Shown here piece by piece: positions 15,997 through 24,925 of a stretch of 64,000 bases of DNA. The stretch is taken from assembly GCA_026390735.1 (NCBI GenBank), contig JAPLFJ010000052.1, forward strand, positions 124,001 through 188,000, read 5' to 3'. The notes below the pieces were generated by a model that saw only the letters and a list, made by a program, of their open reading frames with translations, made no database searches and had not been told where the DNA came from. The stretch is from Ignavibacteriota bacterium. Lineage in GTDB: Bacteria > Bacteroidota > Ignavibacteria > Tepidaquicellales > Tepidaquicellaceae. Within the stretch, counting starts at the first letter, position 1. Each line of letters opens with the position of its first letter. Made by a program: the position numbers and the translations under genes.

Positions 15997-18187
15997 CTGT
16001 TTTTGTTTTTTGATAAAATATTTTAACCGGGTCATTTAAAAAGGATAAGAACGTATCAAAATCCTTAACCGGTTTATCAAGGTATATCAATTTGAAACTG
16101 TAAATTAAATATTTAAAAACTTCTGTTACCTCATCTTTAAAAGGATCAATGCGGTAATTCTGGACAAACTTCACGAAGACATAACCTGCTTCAGCCAGGT
16201 GTGCCACTTTATTCATTTCAAGAACACGTGCAATGTTTACAATTTCCCGGAAAAGGGCAAAAGTAACCGACAGTTTACGAAGAGATTCGAACGGATATGT
16301 CTTATCTTTCATACCTGCAATTACCTGAAAAGTATCCTCAAGTTCCGTAATTTTCTCCCTTAAAATTATATAAGCGTCATACTCACTGCTATCCTTAAAC
16401 TCTTTTATTAAATTGCTTTCTTCCTCTCCGAAATCATACTTCTTCTTCTCAAAATCCTCCCTGTCAGCAAGAAGTTTGTTAAGTTCTCCCTGAATGCTTT
16501 CCAGGTTCTTGATTGTTTTGTCAAACCCCTTTAGTTCATCTCCCCTGACCAGGTTTTCGACACCCGCAAGAGAGGATTTAAAAATTTCAATGTTCTCTTT
16601 TGTGGCGACAATGTCCTTAAACTTAATATCCAGACAGAACATCAGAGATTCATAAATTCCGGATATAATTTCAAATGATAATTTTTCGGATTCTTCTTTC
16701 AGGTTTGAAACTAACGGAAATATTTCAAGAAGGATTGCGTCCCTCATTTCGGTGTCTGGTTCTTTAGATTCCGATATTAAAGTAAGGTCATCCAGTAATC
16801 CGCTTATAAGATGATTCTTTTCGTATAAACTTTTCTCGTATTTTAAGAACTCAGCGTTCAGGATTTCTTCGGACGTTTCCTGTTCAATTTCATGAAGTTT
16901 TTCTTCAACTTCCCTGTCAGATTCTAATCTGACATCTTCCGGGTCTGTGACAAAGTCATTTTCATCAGGCATAACAGGAATTAAATCCTGAAGTACTTTA
17001 CTCTCTATAGACTCATTTTCCGATTCAACAAATTCATTTTCTTCTTCGGCCGAAAACTGTTCTTCGGTATTAATTATCGGGGTTTCTATAAATACCGTAT
17101 TATCTTCAGCCGGTTCGACCGATATTTCTTCGTTATCAAGTTTTTCAAAAAAGTCTGCAAGGTTTTCGTTGTTATCGCCCTGAGAGTCAACTGCATTTGA
17201 AAATAAGCTCTTTGGTTCTTCCGATACCGGCTCTTCTGTGGCCGGCTCTGTTATTACCGGTTCCATGACGGGCTCCGTGAATACTGAATCTTCCGATACG
17301 GATATATCCGTGGCGGACTCTGTAATTACAGAGTCTTCCAATGCCGGTTCTTCCGATATGAGTTCTGTGATTGTAGAATCTGCCACTGCCGGCTCTTCCT
17401 GTTCGGGTTCGGTGATTGCAGAATTTACCGCGACCGGTTCTTCTGTCACTGGCTCTGTTATTACCTGTTCCGCTGTTTCATCTTTACCGGTGAAAAATGT
17501 TTCGTCGGATAAAACACCTGTTCCGTCTACAGACTCAGGCTTTGTTTCTGAATTTTTATTGCTTCCGATATTCGGGAGATTAAAAACATCTTCATTGCCT
17601 TCATCAAAAAACACCTCGCTGGTTTCGGGCTCTATGAAACCATTATCAACAAACCCATCAGCAAGTTTCATATACCCATCACCAGGAGACTCATAATTTT
17701 CACTAATAGTAGAGTCACGGAATTCCTCAGTAACCAGTTCGTTATCTAATTCCGCAACCCTAAAAGTTGATTCCGCAAGCAAATAAACGGGCGACTCTTC
17801 CCGTTCTTCACTTTCCTCGATAATAAACTTTGTATCAATTTCTTCGTGAATGAATTCTTCCGGGGTAATCTGTTCAAGGTCATAGTAGGTCTGGAAATAC
17901 AAGTCAATATAATTCCTGTCGGTTAAATAGTTTTCCATAAAGTTATCGAGTGTTATGCTACCTGCCTCAACTTTCTTTATCATAAAGATAAAGTAACTTG
18001 TTAATCTTCTTAGCTTTTTTATACCCGAAAGTATATACAGCTCTTTAAGAATATTATCAGCCATTTTCAGTGAATTGAGTACAGTAATAACCTTAACGTA
18101 TTCCCTGCTGTTGGAAGACTCCAGGAAACCAGACTCTACTTTAGATACGACAAATTTTATATAATCAATATTATTCAAACAATCCAA
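15989..18187 (-). CDS. Large acidic repeat protein of unknown function
   Basis: 732 residues, TTG start, no signal peptide and no membrane helix. Three parts are visible: an N-terminal helical domain (~1-115) rich in Ile/Leu/Tyr; a long disordered Glu/Thr/Ser/Pro region (~115-440) with exact 15-residue repeats (see the 45-bp repeat); and a C-terminal helical part (~450-732). The last helices (LSVTFALFREIVNIARVLEM, HLAEAGYVFVKFVQNY) faintly recall HPt/CheA-P1 helical bundles, but no phospho-His is evident. It lies head-to-head with dnaA and overlaps the guanylyltransferase gene by 8 bp. I do not recognise the family. Confidence 0.65.
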   Translation of the reverse strand: MDCLNNIDYIKFVVSKVESGFLESSNSREYVKVITVLNSLKMADNILKELYILSGIKKLRRLTSYFIFMIKKVEAGSITLDNFMENYLTDRNYIDLYFQTYYDLEQITPEEFIHEEIDTKFIIEESEEREESPVYLLAESTFRVAELDNELVTEEFRDSTISENYESPGDGYMKLADGFVDNGFIEPETSEVFFDEGNEDVFNLPNIGSNKNSETKPESVDGTGVLSDETFFTGKDETAEQVITEPVTEEPVAVNSAITEPEQEEPAVADSTITELISEEPALEDSVITESATDISVSEDSVFTEPVMEPVITEPATEEPVSEEPKSLFSNAVDSQGDNNENLADFFEKLDNEEISVEPAEDNTVFIETPIINTEEQFSAEEENEFVESENESIESKVLQDLIPVMPDENDFVTDPEDVRLESDREVEEKLHEIEQETSEEILNAEFLKYEKSLYEKNHLISGLLDDLTLISESKEPDTEMRDAILLEIFPLVSNLKEESEKLSFEIISGIYESLMFCLDIKFKDIVATKENIEIFKSSLAGVENLVRGDELKGFDKTIKNLESIQGELNKLLADREDFEKKKYDFGEEESNLIKEFKDSSEYDAYIILREKITELEDTFQVIAGMKDKTYPFESLRKLSVTFALFREIVNIARVLEMNKVAHLAEAGYVFVKFVQNYRIDPFKDEVTEVFKYLIYSFKLIYLDKPVKDFDTFLSFLNDPVKIFYQKTKTDE
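17264..17443 (-). repeat. Four tandem 45-bp units inside the acidic protein gene
   Basis: On the minus strand the region encodes four successive 15-residue units (17443-17399, 17398-17354, 17353-17309, 17308-17264) of the form EEPxxxxSxITExxx, with partial units on both sides. The period is a multiple of three, so unit gain or loss keeps the frame. Confidence 0.8.
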
Positions 18188-18672
18188 ATTTTCAATATGT
18201 GAAAATTATAAAACTTCAGTATAACCTTAAAGGTTAATATAATTATCTTTTAAAATTAATTTCCGGCAATTAAATTCCTCTTTACAAAACATTGCAATTA
18301 AAATCAATGTTATAGTTATACCAAAACATTTTTTTGAAAATCAAAAATTTCAAACTTGACTTAAATGTATTCTTTGATTAATATTATCTACTCAAGCGTT
18401 AAGAAATTTTTCTGTTAGTACATTGTTAATAACTTTTTTTGAACAGTGAGAAAATCTTTGCTGAAAAGTTACCAAATTATCATTACTAACAACAATTGTT
18501 AATAATTTTTAAATAGTTTCACAACTACGTTAAAAACATAGCAATTAACCCACATCAGGGAGTGTTAATCCCTGCAGAAAAATACCTTAATATTTAAAGG
18601 AGAATTAAACGAGGTACTTAAAGTAAAACATTAAGTAATATTGATTTGTTAATAATTATATAAGTTCATTAG
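18188..18672. other. AT-rich dnaA leader, possible replication origin region
   Basis: 485 bp without a gene between divergent genes. It is strongly AT-rich. TTGTTAATAA occurs three times in the same orientation at 18423-18432, 18496-18505 and 18646-18655 (spacings 73 and 150 bp). AACAATTGTT at 18491-18500 is a perfect palindrome overlapping the second copy. No perfect TTATCCACA DnaA box was found. Origin function is possible because of dnaA but is not shown. Confidence 0.4.
18356..18384 (+). promoter_or_regulatory. Possible dnaA promoter
   Basis: TTGACT (18356-18361), a 17-bp spacer and TAATAT (18379-18384). This would leave a ~280-nt leader containing all three TTGTTAATAA copies. It is a sequence match only; the main sigma factor preference of this lineage is not known to me. 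Confidence 0.4.
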
Positions 18673-20199
18673 ATGAGCAATTCTTTTACTAATTCAAACA
18701 ACAAAAATAAAAACACGCGGATAGAGACAAAACAGGAACGTCTTTTAAGAGAAGACGCGACTGAAATCTGGGGTAAATTTATTGATTTATTATCGCAGAA
18801 TCTCAAACCTTCAGAAATAAGCACGTGGTTTTCTGTGTTAACCCCAAGAGAGTTTGAAAATAACGTATTAACCATTCAGGTACCGAGCAAAGATTTTTAT
18901 GGAATGATTGAAAAAAGATACAATAAACAAATTTCGACGATTATTGACAGTGGCTTACTCGGAGAGAATGGAAAACTGAATTATATTGTATCGCAGGAAA
19001 GTTTATTCGACTCATCTACAGAAACGAAGACAGAAACAACAGAAACACCAAAATACGAGAACCCAAAAATATCAAACTTCCAGTATCCTTACGGGGCACA
19101 AAAATCATTTAATGCAGAAGAAGAAAAAGAACAGTTTGTTTCGAACTTATATTCCAAGCACACGTTTGAGAACTTTGTAAAGGGGGAAAGCAACGAACTT
19201 GCTGTTGCAGCAGCTTTTGCGATAGCCAACAACCCGGGCGGTTTATACAACCCGTGTCTCGTATACGGAGGCGTTGGTGTTGGCAAGACGCACCTAGTAC
19301 AGGCAATAGGAAACGAAATAGCAAGGCAGTATCCGGAAAAGAGGGTTTATTATTTAACTACTCCTGAGTTTACGAATCAATTTACCACAAGTATAGCGCG
19401 TGAGAGGTTTGATTTTTCCAACGGAAAAGGCGGAACAAGAAAACTTGACAGTTTTTACAAGTCACTTGACGTGTTAATACTCGATGATATACAAAACCTA
19501 GAAGGAAAACCGGGTACACAGGATTTTATGTATCAGATTTTCAACTCACTATACAACAACAAGAAACAAATTATCTTTTCGAGCGATAAACCAATCAATC
19601 AATTAAAGAGCATAGAAGAACGTTTAATCTCCCGTTTTCAATGGGGAAGAATCGTTGACATACAATTACCAAGCTGGGAAATGCGCGTTGCCATTATACA
19701 GAGAAAACTGGAAGAGGCAAACATTGAGGATGTACCCGAAGAAGTAATTCACTACATAGCAACGAACATTAAAGACAGTATACGTTCTATTGAGGGCTGT
19801 ATAGTAAATATTATCGCAGAAAGCATGTTTGCATCCAAGGGCGAAGTCAACCTTGAACTTGCAGAAAGGGTGGTACAGAAGTTTCTCGGAAATGTACGTA
19901 AAGCGAAAAGTGTTTCAATAGAAAACATAATATATGCCACAGCTGAGTACTTCAAAATCTCAGAAAATCAGATATTATCACGCAAAAGGACTAAGGAAAT
20001 TGCATTTGCGAGACAAATTGCAATGTTTCTTGCAAAAGACATGACTACCTTTACACTTGAGTCTATCGGTTTAAACTTTGGTGGAAAAGACCATGCAACA
20101 GTTTTATACGCTTACAATTCAATAAAAGAGAGCATTAAAAAGAGCAGCAATGTTCAGAATGTTGTCTCAGACATCAAGAATGCAATAGCGAAATTATAA
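18673..20199 (+). CDS. dnaA: Chromosomal replication initiator DnaA
   Basis: 508 residues. Domain I (~25-110) contains LLREDATEIWGKFIDLL and PSEISTWF. A linker (~115-170) follows, then the AAA+ domain with Walker A GGVGVGKT (199-206) and Walker B VLILDD (Asp271-Asp272). The C-terminal DNA-binding domain ends with GGKDHATVLYAY (Asp473, His474, Thr476), the DnaA signature that contacts DnaA boxes. It binds origin boxes and melts the adjacent AT-rich DNA. The next gene is rpsT, not dnaN, so this is not the classic dnaA-dnaN-recF order. A Lys/Asn/Thr-rich extension of ~25 residues precedes domain I. Confidence 0.97.
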   Translation: MSNSFTNSNNKNKNTRIETKQERLLREDATEIWGKFIDLLSQNLKPSEISTWFSVLTPREFENNVLTIQVPSKDFYGMIEKRYNKQISTIIDSGLLGENGKLNYIVSQESLFDSSTETKTETTETPKYENPKISNFQYPYGAQKSFNAEEEKEQFVSNLYSKHTFENFVKGESNELAVAAAFAIANNPGGLYNPCLVYGGVGVGKTHLVQAIGNEIARQYPEKRVYYLTTPEFTNQFTTSIARERFDFSNGKGGTRKLDSFYKSLDVLILDDIQNLEGKPGTQDFMYQIFNSLYNNKKQIIFSSDKPINQLKSIEERLISRFQWGRIVDIQLPSWEMRVAIIQRKLEEANIEDVPEEVIHYIATNIKDSIRSIEGCIVNIIAESMFASKGEVNLELAERVVQKFLGNVRKAKSVSIENIIYATAEYFKISENQILSRKRTKEIAFARQIAMFLAKDMTTFTLESIGLNFGGKDHATVLYAYNSIKESIKKSSNVQNVVSDIKNAIAKL

Positions 20200-20257
20200 T
20201 CGCATTGAATTTTACTTATAAATTTAGTATTTTAAAGATTTTAAATTAAGACAAATT

Positions 20258-20518
20258 ATGCCATTAAGACACAAATCTGCTCAAAAGAGAGCCAGACAAA
20301 CATTAAAAAGAACCGATAAGAATAAAAAATACAAAGTATTGATAAAAGGTTCTGTGAAAAAAGTCCTTTCTTCGAAAGAGAAAGAAGGAGCCGAAACAGA
20401 ATTCAAAAAAGCAGTGAGGACACTTGACAGAGCGGCTACAAAGGGTATAATACATAAGAATAAGGCAGCTAACGAAAAATCAAAGTTAGCAAAGCATATC
20501 AACAAGATTAGTAAATAA
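20258..20518 (+). CDS. rpsT: 30S ribosomal protein S20
   Basis: 86 residues, very basic. MPLRHKSAQKRARQTLKRTDKN and the C-terminal GIIHKNKAANEKSKLAKHI stretch are typical of S20, which binds 16S rRNA early in 30S assembly. It lies 58 bp after dnaA in the same direction and is followed by a strong terminator, so the two genes may share a transcript. Confidence 0.95.
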   Translation: MPLRHKSAQKRARQTLKRTDKNKKYKVLIKGSVKKVLSSKEKEGAETEFKKAVRTLDRAATKGIIHKNKAANEKSKLAKHINKISK

Positions 20519-20546
20519 TTTTTAACTGATAATATTTAGTAAAAGA

Positions 20547-20573
20547 AAACGGCAGACTTGTCTGCCGTTTTTT
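20547..20573 (+). terminator. Terminator after rpsT
   Basis: A 10-bp stem AAACGGCAGA / TCTGCCGTTT with a 4-nt CTTG loop, followed by a T run, 28 bp after the rpsT stop. Confidence 0.92.
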
Positions 20574-20613
20574 TATGCCAAAATCGAGTTTAGTACTCAA
20601 CCATAAAACATGC

Positions 20614-22392
20614 TTACATTCCAAGCACATACTTAATTGCGCCTTCGGGATTTAATTTTCCTGCACCCCAGTTTGTGTTAGGCACTGTTCCCGTAAATTC
20701 ATCTGATGTTGCAGTATGCCTTAGTATATTCCTTACCTCGGAATGAGTCAGGGCAGGATTAATTTGCAGCAGTAATGCAACCGTACCAACGACGTGTGGT
20801 GCTGCAGAACTCGTACCGCTGAACAGTGTGTATGAATTATTCGGGCCGCAGGTAAAAGTGGAGTGTCCCGGGGCACAAATTTCTATTCCAACTTTTCCCG
20901 TAACATTATAACCTCTTCCACTGTAATAACAGAGTTTACCAATTCCGTCCTGAGGTCCCCAGGCATAATTAACCGTGTATGCGCCTATAGCCAGGCAGCT
21001 GTCTGCCGTTGACGGAAATGTCACCGAACCTTCGTCAGAAATAAAATCAGAATGCCATCTTGTTGTACCTCCCCATGACTGAGTTACGTCAACAATAAAA
21101 CCAAACAAATCCATATCGTCGCTCGCATTAACCTTCACCTGCCAGTCCCCTTTTATTGTGCCTGAGTCTTTTTCTGAAAATGCAAACCTCATCATAATCG
21201 TACCTTTCCCTGATACTTCACGGGCATAATTGATATTGTAATTTCCAACTTTTAAAATTCCCGAACCTTCTTTTATTTCAGGAGAAAGTTTGTTGTCGGG
21301 CGTTAAAACCGTAAACACTGCTTTCTTGTCTTTTCCTTTCCACAAAAACGAAACAAAGGAGCCGTCGTTTCTTTTTCCCTCGCCCGAAGCAGGAGAAGAA
21401 AACTTAAAAGTCTCGGACTGTGATTTTTTTAAAGTCTTTCTTACGAGCATATTTCCCGAAGCAAGATTTCCGCCACCGCCGATTACGGTTATTCCGCTTC
21501 TTGCTATTTCATTAGTGAGCATTTCTTCTTCTGTTGAGCCATCCATAAATTCATTCATCCATTCGCCGTCTTCAAAGAGCAAAACATTTACTTTCTCGTC
21601 CCTTAAGAACTTAACCAGGTCAGGAAAATTTCTTACAAACCTCGGCGTATAAAAATAATCTATATTAGCCATAACAATCTCTGCGTCGGGAGCAAAGCCG
21701 TGAACCCTCTGAACCCCATAATGTCCGCCAAGAACTATCCCGGCAACGCTGGTACCGTGCTGCACGGTATCGGGCTCGGTTTTAATTATGTCGGTTCCTC
21801 TTCTTCTGACAGTACCGTTCTTTTCCCGAACAGCCCTTACCTTGGATGTTTTTAGTCCAATGAGTTTTTCACCGACATCCAGAATACCGTTTTTATTCGC
21901 ATCAACCACTATGAAAAACTGTTCACCATAACAAGGGTCGCCCTCAGTAAATCCGTCTTTCTCTCCGAAGTCTCTCTTCTTGTTTCCGTTTTTGTCGTTA
22001 TAAAGAAAATCCATATCAGGGTTGAATCTGCTCTTGTCGGTATTAAGAACATTATAGGTGTTATTATTCATTTCGATATATCTCAAAACCTCATTAATGT
22101 TTGCTATACCGTCTCCGTTCAAATCAACGGCATCAAGACCAGGTGTAAACTTTCCGTCTTTATCAACATCAACCCAGTTGAATTCGCCCCCATCAGCAAA
22201 AAAGAAGAACGGGTGAAAAACATCAATTCCGGAATCAACATCCCCTACGACGACTCCCTTCCCCGTAACGGGATTACCAGATTTATCAAGAAAGTTTTCT
22301 TTTAAAACGGTAGTGTACCAGATATTATTCTGTGCGTTTACGCCCGCAACCAATACCAGCATCAATATTACAAGAAACGATTTTGTCTTCAT
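20614..22392 (-). CDS. Secreted subtilisin-like (S8) protease with calcium-loop insertion
   Basis: 592 residues with a signal peptide (cleavage near residue 20, GVNAQ). The catalytic triad is visible: Asp53 (DVDSGID), His212 (QHGTSVAG) and Ser528 (SGTSSAAPHV). Between Asp and His lie ~150 residues with four Asp/Asn-rich loops (DVDKDGKFT, DLNGDGIAN, NDKNGNKKR, DANKNGILD) resembling EF-hand or thrombospondin-3 calcium loops, instead of the ~40 residues usual in subtilisins. Another ~250-residue insertion precedes the Ser motif and may form a beta domain. No C-terminal sorting domain is seen. It is probably an exported calcium-stabilised protease. Confidence 0.9.
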   Translation of the reverse strand: MKTKSFLVILMLVLVAGVNAQNNIWYTTVLKENFLDKSGNPVTGKGVVVGDVDSGIDVFHPFFFFADGGEFNWVDVDKDGKFTPGLDAVDLNGDGIANINEVLRYIEMNNNTYNVLNTDKSRFNPDMDFLYNDKNGNKKRDFGEKDGFTEGDPCYGEQFFIVVDANKNGILDVGEKLIGLKTSKVRAVREKNGTVRRRGTDIIKTEPDTVQHGTSVAGIVLGGHYGVQRVHGFAPDAEIVMANIDYFYTPRFVRNFPDLVKFLRDEKVNVLLFEDGEWMNEFMDGSTEEEMLTNEIARSGITVIGGGGNLASGNMLVRKTLKKSQSETFKFSSPASGEGKRNDGSFVSFLWKGKDKKAVFTVLTPDNKLSPEIKEGSGILKVGNYNINYAREVSGKGTIMMRFAFSEKDSGTIKGDWQVKVNASDDMDLFGFIVDVTQSWGGTTRWHSDFISDEGSVTFPSTADSCLAIGAYTVNYAWGPQDGIGKLCYYSGRGYNVTGKVGIEICAPGHSTFTCGPNNSYTLFSGTSSAAPHVVGTVALLLQINPALTHSEVRNILRHTATSDEFTGTVPNTNWGAGKLNPEGAIKYVLGM

Positions 22393-22564
22393 ATATTTAA
22401 AATTTAGTTTTAATTACAACAATTGTTTGTTTAACAATGGAAGTTATTTAATATATATACGAAAATAAAACCCTTTTGTTTGGTCAATAACGCTTAATGC
22501 ACGAGTATTAAACCAGCGTTGCAATATATAATTTTTTCGGTTGTATAAATAACGCAATTAAAGT

Positions 22565-23203
22565 ATGTTGATTAAAATTTTGAATGTGAAAAGTTTATAC
22601 ATAAACATAGCAGTATTAACGGTTGTAACCTTTTTCCTTTTTTCAGGATGTGGAGAAGAAAAAAAGAAGGAGGCAAAGATAGTATCACAGAACAATATTT
22701 CAGATACCACCTCTGTGGTTATCAAATACACTGTCTCGGGCACGGGCAGCGGCAACATTACAGTTACAAAGAAGGGGAACAAAGTTAAACTTGAACTGGA
22801 AAAAAATGCAGGTGACGGCAAGAATATTGAAACCCGGTTTATTTCTGACGGATGGATTTACTTTTACTTCGCTACAGAAACAGTTGTGCAGCCTGTAAAA
22901 TCAAGGGTTAATAAAGACCACCAATATTTAAAGAATTTTGCGTCACTTGCCGATGCAGAAGAAATCATTTCAAGAACAAAGAAGGGCGGCAACGAAACAA
23001 TATCGGGTTTCACCTGTGACATTTTTGATAGTAACGACGGCTCAAAGTTTTCTATTTATAACGGCAAATATGTTTTACAATCCTCATTTGACGGAATAAT
23101 CATAAGGGCAGAATCCGTAAACTTTAACTCACTAGTTCGGGACAAGGAAGTTGAAAAACCTGCCGGAATTGAATTTCTGGAACTAACAGCGGGACCACAA
23201 TAA
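22565..23203 (+). CDS. Putative lipoprotein
   Basis: 212 residues. The N-terminal hydrophobic stretch ends in a lipobox-like FLFSGC at ~28-33, followed by a charged EEKKKEAK linker. The rest is predicted beta-rich (VVIKYTVSGTGSGNITVTKK, GWIYFYFATETVVQPV, ISGFTCDIFDSNDGS). The pattern of a conductive beta-sheet lipoprotein recalls DUF4412-like proteins, but I cannot assign it firmly. It stands alone, divergent from the S8 protease gene. Confidence 0.6.
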   Translation: MLIKILNVKSLYINIAVLTVVTFFLFSGCGEEKKKEAKIVSQNNISDTTSVVIKYTVSGTGSGNITVTKKGNKVKLELEKNAGDGKNIETRFISDGWIYFYFATETVVQPVKSRVNKDHQYLKNFASLADAEEIISRTKKGGNETISGFTCDIFDSNDGSKFSIYNGKYVLQSSFDGIIIRAESVNFNSLVRDKEVEKPAGIEFLELTAGPQ

Positions 23204-23282
23204 AACTTATTACAGCAGTATAAGGCAAAACAGGTTACGCTATTATCACAATGGAAAATAACGTAACCGTGTTTTAATAATA

Positions 23283-23654
23283 TTAGTTTTTAGACCATAA
23301 ACCAATCAGGTTTCCATCGGGATCATTGAACAATCCGAACGAGCCTGCGTTTTCGTTGATCATTGTTTTCGGAGTATGGGTCTTTCCTCCGAGTTCAACG
23401 ACTTTAATTAAAGCATCTTCTATGCTTTCAACTTCAATGTAGAGAATAACCGACGAGCCGCTGTATTCGGGTTTTTCTTTCTTCATAAAACCACCACCGA
23501 TAGAGCCTTCGCCCGTAAAGATGTTCCAGTACGAAGAGCCCGTACTCTGTGACTGTTTAAATTCCCAGTTAAATAAACCTCCGTAAAATTTAATTGCCGA
23601 ATCAAAATCATTTACGTAGATTTCAAACCATCCAATTGCATTTTTTACTGCCAT
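23283..23654 (-). CDS. VOC-family (glyoxalase-like) protein
   Basis: 123 residues with two beta-alpha-beta-beta-beta units: FEIYVNDFDSAIKFYGGLFNWEF begins the first and ILYIEVESIEDALIKVVELGG the second. It ends with FGLFNDPDGNLIGLW, where the family normally places a metal-binding Glu; here that position is Gly/Leu, so metal binding may be lost. Proteins of this type act as glyoxalase/dioxygenase relatives or as small-molecule binding proteins. The substrate is unknown. Confidence 0.85.
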   Translation of the reverse strand: MAVKNAIGWFEIYVNDFDSAIKFYGGLFNWEFKQSQSTGSSYWNIFTGEGSIGGGFMKKEKPEYSGSSVILYIEVESIEDALIKVVELGGKTHTPKTMINENAGSFGLFNDPDGNLIGLWSKN

Positions 23655-24067
23655 AATTTTTACTCCTTTAAGTTTGTTGATTAATAATGATTTAATGTTG
23701 AATTCTATAGAATAAATAACATAGATATAAGATATGAGTTCATTAATTTCAAAGATTTTTCGGTTTAAAAATATTATTAAGCGGGTGACAAAAGGATTCC
23801 CGATGGATTAAACAACTCAAAAAATATTTTTTGTCTTGAAATTTTTATATAATAAAACGATCTTATTTACAAGATATAGAATTTGTTATTTGTAATATAG
23901 TTGTTTTTAACACCAAAAAGGGTTTACCCCCTGATTTAGGTCTATCTCATTTCGAAGTATAGTCTCCGGATACAAAGGAATAACATTCGTTACATTTAAC
24001 TATTTTATATAAATTAATAACCGGTATAAACCGTACAAATTATCTAAATTTTTTGAAAGGAAACACA
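23655..24067 (+). promoter_or_regulatory. Long leader region of the cold-shock gene
   Basis: About 410 bp without a gene. A TATAAT at 23848-23853 would give a 5' UTR of ~210 nt, similar to the long thermosensing leaders of cspA-type mRNAs, but its -35 is poor. No known riboswitch was recognised. The VOC gene promoter must lie at the left end of this region. Confidence 0.35.
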
Positions 24068-24268
24068 ATGGAAAAAGGTACCGTAAAATGGTTCAACTCC
24101 TCTAAAGGTTTTGGTTTTATAACCGTAGAAGGAAAGAAAGACGTATTTGTTCACTTCAACGCAATTCTTGGAGATGGATATAAGTCATTAAACGAAGGAG
24201 ACACAGTCGAATTCGAAATAGAAGATGGACCAAAAGGACCTCAAGCAGTGAATGTCACAAAACTTTGA
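24068..24268 (+). CDS. Cold-shock domain protein (CspA family)
   Basis: 66 residues from the chosen ATG. An AAAGGA Shine-Dalgarno at 24055-24060 lies 7 nt upstream and rules out the earlier in-frame TTG at 24053. [19 protein letters not shown] holds RNP1 (KGFGFI) and DVFVHFNAI holds RNP2, the RNA/ssDNA-binding surface. It probably acts as an RNA chaperone. The gene is monocistronic with a strong terminator. Confidence 0.95.
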   Translation: MEKGTVKWFNSSKGFGFITVEGKKDVFVHFNAILGDGYKSLNEGDTVEFEIEDGPKGPQAVNVTKL

Positions 24269-24315
24269 AACTAATATGTAATTAGCTCATATAGTAATTG
24301 TAACAGGTTGTTTGA

Positions 24316-24346
24316 AAAGGGCTGTCAGTAATGGCAGCCCTTTTTT
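24316..24346 (+). terminator. Terminator after the cold-shock gene
   Basis: AAAGGGCTG / CAGCCCTTT stem (9 bp), 10-nt loop, then TTTT. It lies between convergent genes. Confidence 0.88.
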
Positions 24347-24357
24347 AATTAAGAAAA

Positions 24358-24858
24358 TCATCTCGCTTCCGGCATTCCGTAAACAGACCATTCTTCTTTT
24401 GCGGGTCCGTATGCACCAGGGACTTTTAAACCTGCCTGTCTCATCAGTATTGTTAGTTGTCCGCGATGGTGTATTTCGTGTTTAACGAGTGCTTCACAAA
24501 GAAAAGACCTTTTCCATTTCTCGCCGTATAAATCCAGTTCGTCACTCATCATTGCATCAGTCCATTTGGTTTCTACTTCTGTGGATAAACTTTTTGCGAC
24601 TGATTCATATTTGCCCTTAATCTCTGATGCAGATGCAGGAGGGTCCGAATCTTCAGCAGGGGCATCGACACTCAATCCGCCGCGGTTCATCATTTCCCCA
24701 ACGGTAATTACTATATGCCAGGCAATGTAAGCAATGTCTCTGCCTTCGGGTGTTACTTTCTGTTTTAGTGAGTCGTCTGTCAGGTTAGAAAGAACTTTCA
24801 GTGTGGTTTCATTTTCTTTTTCCCAATCCTGCAGAAATTCTGATACTTTTGTGTACAT
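24358..24858 (-). CDS. DinB-family protein
   Basis: 166 residues forming a four-helix bundle pattern. Three conserved metal-ligand histidines can be placed: the His in IAYIAWHIVITVGEM and the pair in VKHEIHHRGQLTILMRQ. This matches DinB/YfiT metal-binding proteins, some of which are thiol transferases (bacillithiol or mycothiol S-transferases); others are uncharacterised. The gene stands alone between a terminator and a divergent lipoprotein gene. Confidence 0.85.
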   Translation of the reverse strand: MYTKVSEFLQDWEKENETTLKVLSNLTDDSLKQKVTPEGRDIAYIAWHIVITVGEMMNRGGLSVDAPAEDSDPPASASEIKGKYESVAKSLSTEVETKWTDAMMSDELDLYGEKWKRSFLCEALVKHEIHHRGQLTILMRQAGLKVPGAYGPAKEEWSVYGMPEAR

Positions 24859-24925
24859 AATGATATAATTAAATTTGGAAACATTTTTCTGTAAACAAAA
24901 GTATAAAAACTAAAACGGACTTACT

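Noticed and set aside
18188-18672. Classical oriC with DnaA boxes
   Set aside because: No TTATCCACA-type box was found; kept only as a possible origin region.
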